16,091 bases of DNA from Gammaproteobacteria bacterium UBA6173. GTDB lineage: Bacteria > Pseudomonadota > Gammaproteobacteria > Pseudomonadales > Pseudohongiellaceae. The position numbers and the translations under genes were made by a program. How positions within the stretch are numbered: the first letter of the stretch is position 1; every line of letters starts with the position of its first letter. Where the stretch lies: assembly GCA_002422225.1 (NCBI GenBank), contig DITX01000174.1:1136-17226 (forward strand). The letters run 5' to 3'. A model generated the notes under the pieces. That model did not search any database and was not told the origin of the DNA. It saw only the letters and a program-made list of their open reading frames with translations. This document shows, piece by piece, positions 13,498 through 16,091 of the stretch.

Positions 13498-14483
13498 GCA
13501 GCTATATTTTGCTAGAGCATATCAAAGTGCAAAATGCCAATTGTATCGCCGGCTTTACCTACGGCTTTCCGGCAATCACACATTTTCTAGGTTATACCCA
13601 TGCACTCTCCCGCAAGCTGATCCACGATCTTGGTATTGAACTTACGGGTTGCGCCGTCGTTTGCCATCAGCATCAGATTCAAGCCTACCAGCCTGGCGGC
13701 TGGGGGGACTATGTTTTTGCGCTGACACGTAACCCCTTAACGAAAGAGGGCAATACCGCACCTATTGTTGAAGAAGGGCGAATGCACCTAACGGTTTCGC
13801 TTATCTTAGAGTCCAACAGAGCATTTCATAGCGGCGAGCATAAACAGTTATTGAGTACTATTGAAAACTTGGCACAGTGCCAAAAACTCGCTGGCGGCCA
13901 GATTACTGACATGAGGAAAGTCAGCTTTTACAGCGATGATGACGAACAGGCGTTAAGCCGTAAATTGCTTCGTAAGGTACTACCCGGCTTCTTATTAATT
14001 GACCGTTCTGAGTTACTAAAAACGCACTTCTTGCATTTGGTCAAAACACAGCCAAATGCCACTATGCTAGATGCGTGGCTGGATTTTTCGGCACTAACAT
14101 ATCGCGCTGTCCCATCAGATAACGTTGACGAACCTGCAGAGCAAGATACTGCTTCTTGGCAGCGCGTGGGCAAACCAGACAAAGGTTATCTAGTGCCCAT
14201 TACGACTGGCTATAAAGCCATTTCTGCGCTTCATGCAGCCGGCAGCGTTTCCAACAGCCGGGACCCACAATATCCGTTTTGTTTTGTCGAATCCGTATAT
14301 GGTGTTGGTCAATGGATAAGCCCGCACCGAGTAACACACGTACGCGATGTAATCTGGCACCATCAACATCAAGGGCCTTGGTATCTTTGTACGACTAGTA
14401 CCGTTGAACGCACGCTACAACTTCACCCGGAACAAGAAGCTGCTTTAACAGAATCCACTGAAACTGAACTTAGTTATTTTTAA
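13494..14483 (+). CDS. csy2: Csy2 (Cas5f), handle-binding subunit of the type I-F complex
   Basis: A 329-residue protein, near the 327 of P. aeruginosa Csy2. Matching segments include KVQNANCIAGFTYGFPAIT, VVCHQHQIQAYQ, LTRNPLTKEGNTAPIVEEGR and, at the C-terminus, FVESVYGVGQWISPHRV. It is a RAMP-fold protein that binds the 8-base crRNA 5' handle together with Csy1. The same handle (CTCAGAAA) is preserved in the mini-array repeat at 11252-11280, which fits use of that guide by this complex. It overlaps csy1 by 4 bases and is followed by csy3 after 14 bases. Confidence 0.96.
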   Translation: MSSYILLEHIKVQNANCIAGFTYGFPAITHFLGYTHALSRKLIHDLGIELTGCAVVCHQHQIQAYQPGGWGDYVFALTRNPLTKEGNTAPIVEEGRMHLTVSLILESNRAFHSGEHKQLLSTIENLAQCQKLAGGQITDMRKVSFYSDDDEQALSRKLLRKVLPGFLLIDRSELLKTHFLHLVKTQPNATMLDAWLDFSALTYRAVPSDNVDEPAEQDTASWQRVGKPDKGYLVPITTGYKAISALHAAGSVSNSRDPQYPFCFVESVYGVGQWISPHRVTHVRDVIWHHQHQGPWYLCTTSTVERTLQLHPEQEAALTESTETELSYF

Positions 14484-14497
14484 AAAGGAACTTACCT

Positions 14498-15502
14498 ATG
14501 AGCACGAACTTGAAAACAGCATCAGTACTGGCTTTCGAAGCAAAATTAGCAAATTCAGATGCCATTATGAGCAGTGGTAATTGGGACGACAGGAATAATG
14601 CCAAGAGCTTCCTACCTATCACGGTTAGAGAAAAAGCAGTGCGTGGCACAATTTCAAATCGCTTGAAATCGGCGCTTGCGAGTGATCCCGCAAAAGTTGA
14701 CGCTGAAGTACAAAAAGCCAACCTACAAACGGTTGACAATGCCGCCCTGCCTTTTGAACATGACACACTGAAAGTCACATTCACCTTAAGAGTCATCGGC
14801 GATTTAGCGACACCATCAACCTGCAATGATCCTGAGTATCAACAGGCACTGGCTCATATTATCAACAGCTATGCAGAGCAAACACAATTTACTGAGTTAG
14901 CCAATCGCTACGCGACTAATATCGCCAATGGACGATTCTTATGGCGAAACCGAGTAGGTGCTGAAACAGTCGAGGTGCAGGTAACACATGGCAGCGAACT
15001 TTGGATATTTGATAGCCGGCAGTTTGATTTACGCAGTTTTACTGAACCAACCGGCAGCTTGGCAAAACTGGCGCAGGTTATAAAACAAGGCTTGGCTGGT
15101 GAAAACTTTGCTCTGTTAAAGGTAAGCGCATTTGTAAGGCTCGGTGCAGGCCAAGCAGTTTATCCATCGCAAGAGTTGGTAATGGGTGGCGGCAAGGGCG
15201 ACAAAAGCAAGTTTTTGTATCAGCTTGATGGCGTGGCCGCGATGCACTCACAAAAAATTGGAAATGCACTGCGCACCATTGATACTTGGCACCCGGAGAC
15301 AACCGAAGTTGGGGCTATAGCAGTAGAACCCTATGGCTCAGTAACGAATCGCGGTAAGGCATATCGCCAACCAAAAGACAGTATGGATTTTTACAAACTG
15401 CTGGACAACTGGATATTAAAAGGAAAGAAGCCAGAATTGGAGCAGCAGCACTACATTATGGCAATGTTTATTCGCGGTGGCGTATTTGGTGAAGCTAGTT
15501 AA
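14498..15502 (+). CDS. csy3: Csy3 (Cas7f), backbone subunit of the type I-F complex
   Basis: A 334-residue protein preceded by AAAAGGAAC at proper spacing. It matches Csy3 throughout: TASVLAFEAKL at the start, VREKAVRGTISNRLK near 43-57, RFLWRNRVGAE near 147-157, PSQELVMGGGKGDKSK, and HSQKIGNALRTIDTW near 250-264, then PYGSVTNRGKAYRQPK. Six copies normally coat a 32-base spacer, each covering 6 bases with one flipped out. For the 14-base guide of the mini-array about three copies would be expected; this is inference. Confidence 0.97.
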   Translation: MSTNLKTASVLAFEAKLANSDAIMSSGNWDDRNNAKSFLPITVREKAVRGTISNRLKSALASDPAKVDAEVQKANLQTVDNAALPFEHDTLKVTFTLRVIGDLATPSTCNDPEYQQALAHIINSYAEQTQFTELANRYATNIANGRFLWRNRVGAETVEVQVTHGSELWIFDSRQFDLRSFTEPTGSLAKLAQVIKQGLAGENFALLKVSAFVRLGAGQAVYPSQELVMGGGKGDKSKFLYQLDGVAAMHSQKIGNALRTIDTWHPETTEVGAIAVEPYGSVTNRGKAYRQPKDSMDFYKLLDNWILKGKKPELEQQHYIMAMFIRGGVFGEAS

Positions 15503-15512
15503 GGAGCCAACT

Positions 15513-16082
15513 ATGGACAGCTATATCGAGATTACGGTTTTGCCCGACCTGGAGGCGGATGCCAGCTTTCTGATGAACAATTTGTTCTCAAAACTGCATG
15601 CAGTTTTGGGCCAGGTAACAATGGGTCAGGTTGGGGTTAGTTTCCCGCACTACGCCCAATCAGGTAAAAATCTGGGTACAAAATTGCGCATACATGGCAG
15701 TAAAGCAATGCTTGAAAAACTGATGGCGCAAAACTGGTTGAAAGGGCTTAGAGATTACTGCAATTGCAGCGCCGTGCTGCCGGTGCCCTCCTTCGCGAAG
15801 CAACGCTATTTTGCCAGGAGGCAACAAAAAAGCGCGCACAACAAACGCCAGCGCTCTGTTAGTAAAGGTTGGTTAACTCAGGATGGTGCGCTGGAGAAGA
15901 TTAGTGATGAATCTCAAAAACCTCTAAAGCTTCCATTCATACAGCTGACCAGTCGTGGCAACAATCAACAAATGCGGGTGTTTGTTGAGCAAGGGCCTTT
16001 AGTAGAGCAACCCGTACATGGCAGCTTTAACTCGTACGGGCTCAGTAGGTTATCTGAAAAAGTAACCGTACCTTGGTTCTGA
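15513..16082 (+). CDS. csy4: Csy4 (Cas6f), crRNA-processing endoribonuclease
   Basis: The start MDSYIEITVLPD at 15513 has AAGGAG at 15501-15506, overlapping the csy3 stop, and gives 189 residues, close to the 187 of P. aeruginosa Csy4. A longer frame from 15477 lies inside csy3 and is rejected. The catalytic H29 (KLHAVLG) and probable S147 (QLTSRGN) are present, as are the RRQQKS segment near 102-107 and the C-terminal SYGLSRLSEKVTVPWF typical of the family. Csy4 cuts each repeat transcript after the hairpin and stays on the 3' stem-loop. The G-C to A-T change in the mini-array stems is away from the closing C-G pair that it reads, so cleavage there is plausible. Confidence 0.96.
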   Translation: MDSYIEITVLPDLEADASFLMNNLFSKLHAVLGQVTMGQVGVSFPHYAQSGKNLGTKLRIHGSKAMLEKLMAQNWLKGLRDYCNCSAVLPVPSFAKQRYFARRQQKSAHNKRQRSVSKGWLTQDGALEKISDESQKPLKLPFIQLTSRGNNQQMRVFVEQGPLVEQPVHGSFNSYGLSRLSEKVTVPWF

Positions 16083-16091
16083 CCCTTTTTT

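Noticed and set aside
15477..15512. Earlier csy4 start giving 201 residues
   Set aside because: It lies inside csy3, has no ribosome site, and adds residues absent from Csy4 proteins; 15513 has AAGGAG and aligns with the family start.
6894..16082. A Tn7-like CRISPR transposon (I-F3) or other mobile element
   Set aside because: cas1 and an intact cas2-3 fusion are present, and csy1 and csy2 are separate genes. I saw no tnsA/B/C, tniQ or transposon ends, so this is a standard I-F1 defence locus with inserted genes.
16083..16091. Start of the main CRISPR array or a terminator after csy4
   Set aside because: Only nine bases, including six T, remain in the window; no repeat is visible and no stem precedes the T run.

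Overview
The window looks like a gammaproteobacterial chromosome segment carrying a complete type I-F CRISPR-Cas locus. The basis is that Cas1, Cas2-3 and Csy1-4 resemble the Pseudomonas-type I-F proteins closely, that a LexA box of the E. coli type is present, and that the flanking genes are ordinary proteobacterial housekeeping genes. The species cannot be named from this sequence. By eye the left part (1 to about 4,900) is richer in G+C than the cas part, which suggests an acquired island joined near a hairpin at 4901-4927; composition was not computed.

Left region, minus strand, read right to left: a cation/dicarboxylate-type symporter (3429-2281), a small MscS-like channel (2153-1326), a soluble protein with MgtE-N and CBS-like domains (1339-461), and the start of an MgtE-type Mg2+ transporter cut by the window edge (464-1). 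The last three overlap each other and form a tight unit. Divergent from the symporter is an exported serine hydrolase of the class C beta-lactamase/family VIII esterase fold (3611-4879).

Cas region, plus strand: a WYL-domain regulator (4969-5940); a BRO-N/DinD-like protein behind a near-perfect LexA (SOS) box (6014-6853); cas1 (6894-7877); the cas2-cas3 fusion (7874-11209); then a 68-residue unknown protein and a GIY-YIG nuclease inserted between cas3 and csy1; then csy1-csy2-csy3-csy4 (12127-16082). The main CRISPR array is not inside the window and may begin just beyond its right end.

The most interesting element lies in the 191-base gap after cas2-3. On the minus strand there are two degenerate I-F repeats whose Csy4-type hairpins are preserved by a compensatory base-pair change, and the first has an intact CTCAGAAA crRNA 5' handle. 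They enclose only 14 bases of spacer. A good sigma70-like promoter places the transcript start at the base of the first hairpin. The 14-base spacer matches 13 of 14 positions of a site 86 bases away, next to a type I-F PAM (CC on the protospacer strand) and immediately upstream of the -35 box of the promoter that reads into orf68, the GIY-YIG gene and probably csy1-4. The one mismatch is at position 12, a position flipped out of the crRNA-DNA duplex in type I complexes. I read this as a CreR/CreA-like natural guide RNA that directs the Csy complex to repress its own operon, or to hold down a nuclease module that is released when the Csy complex is lost or inhibited.
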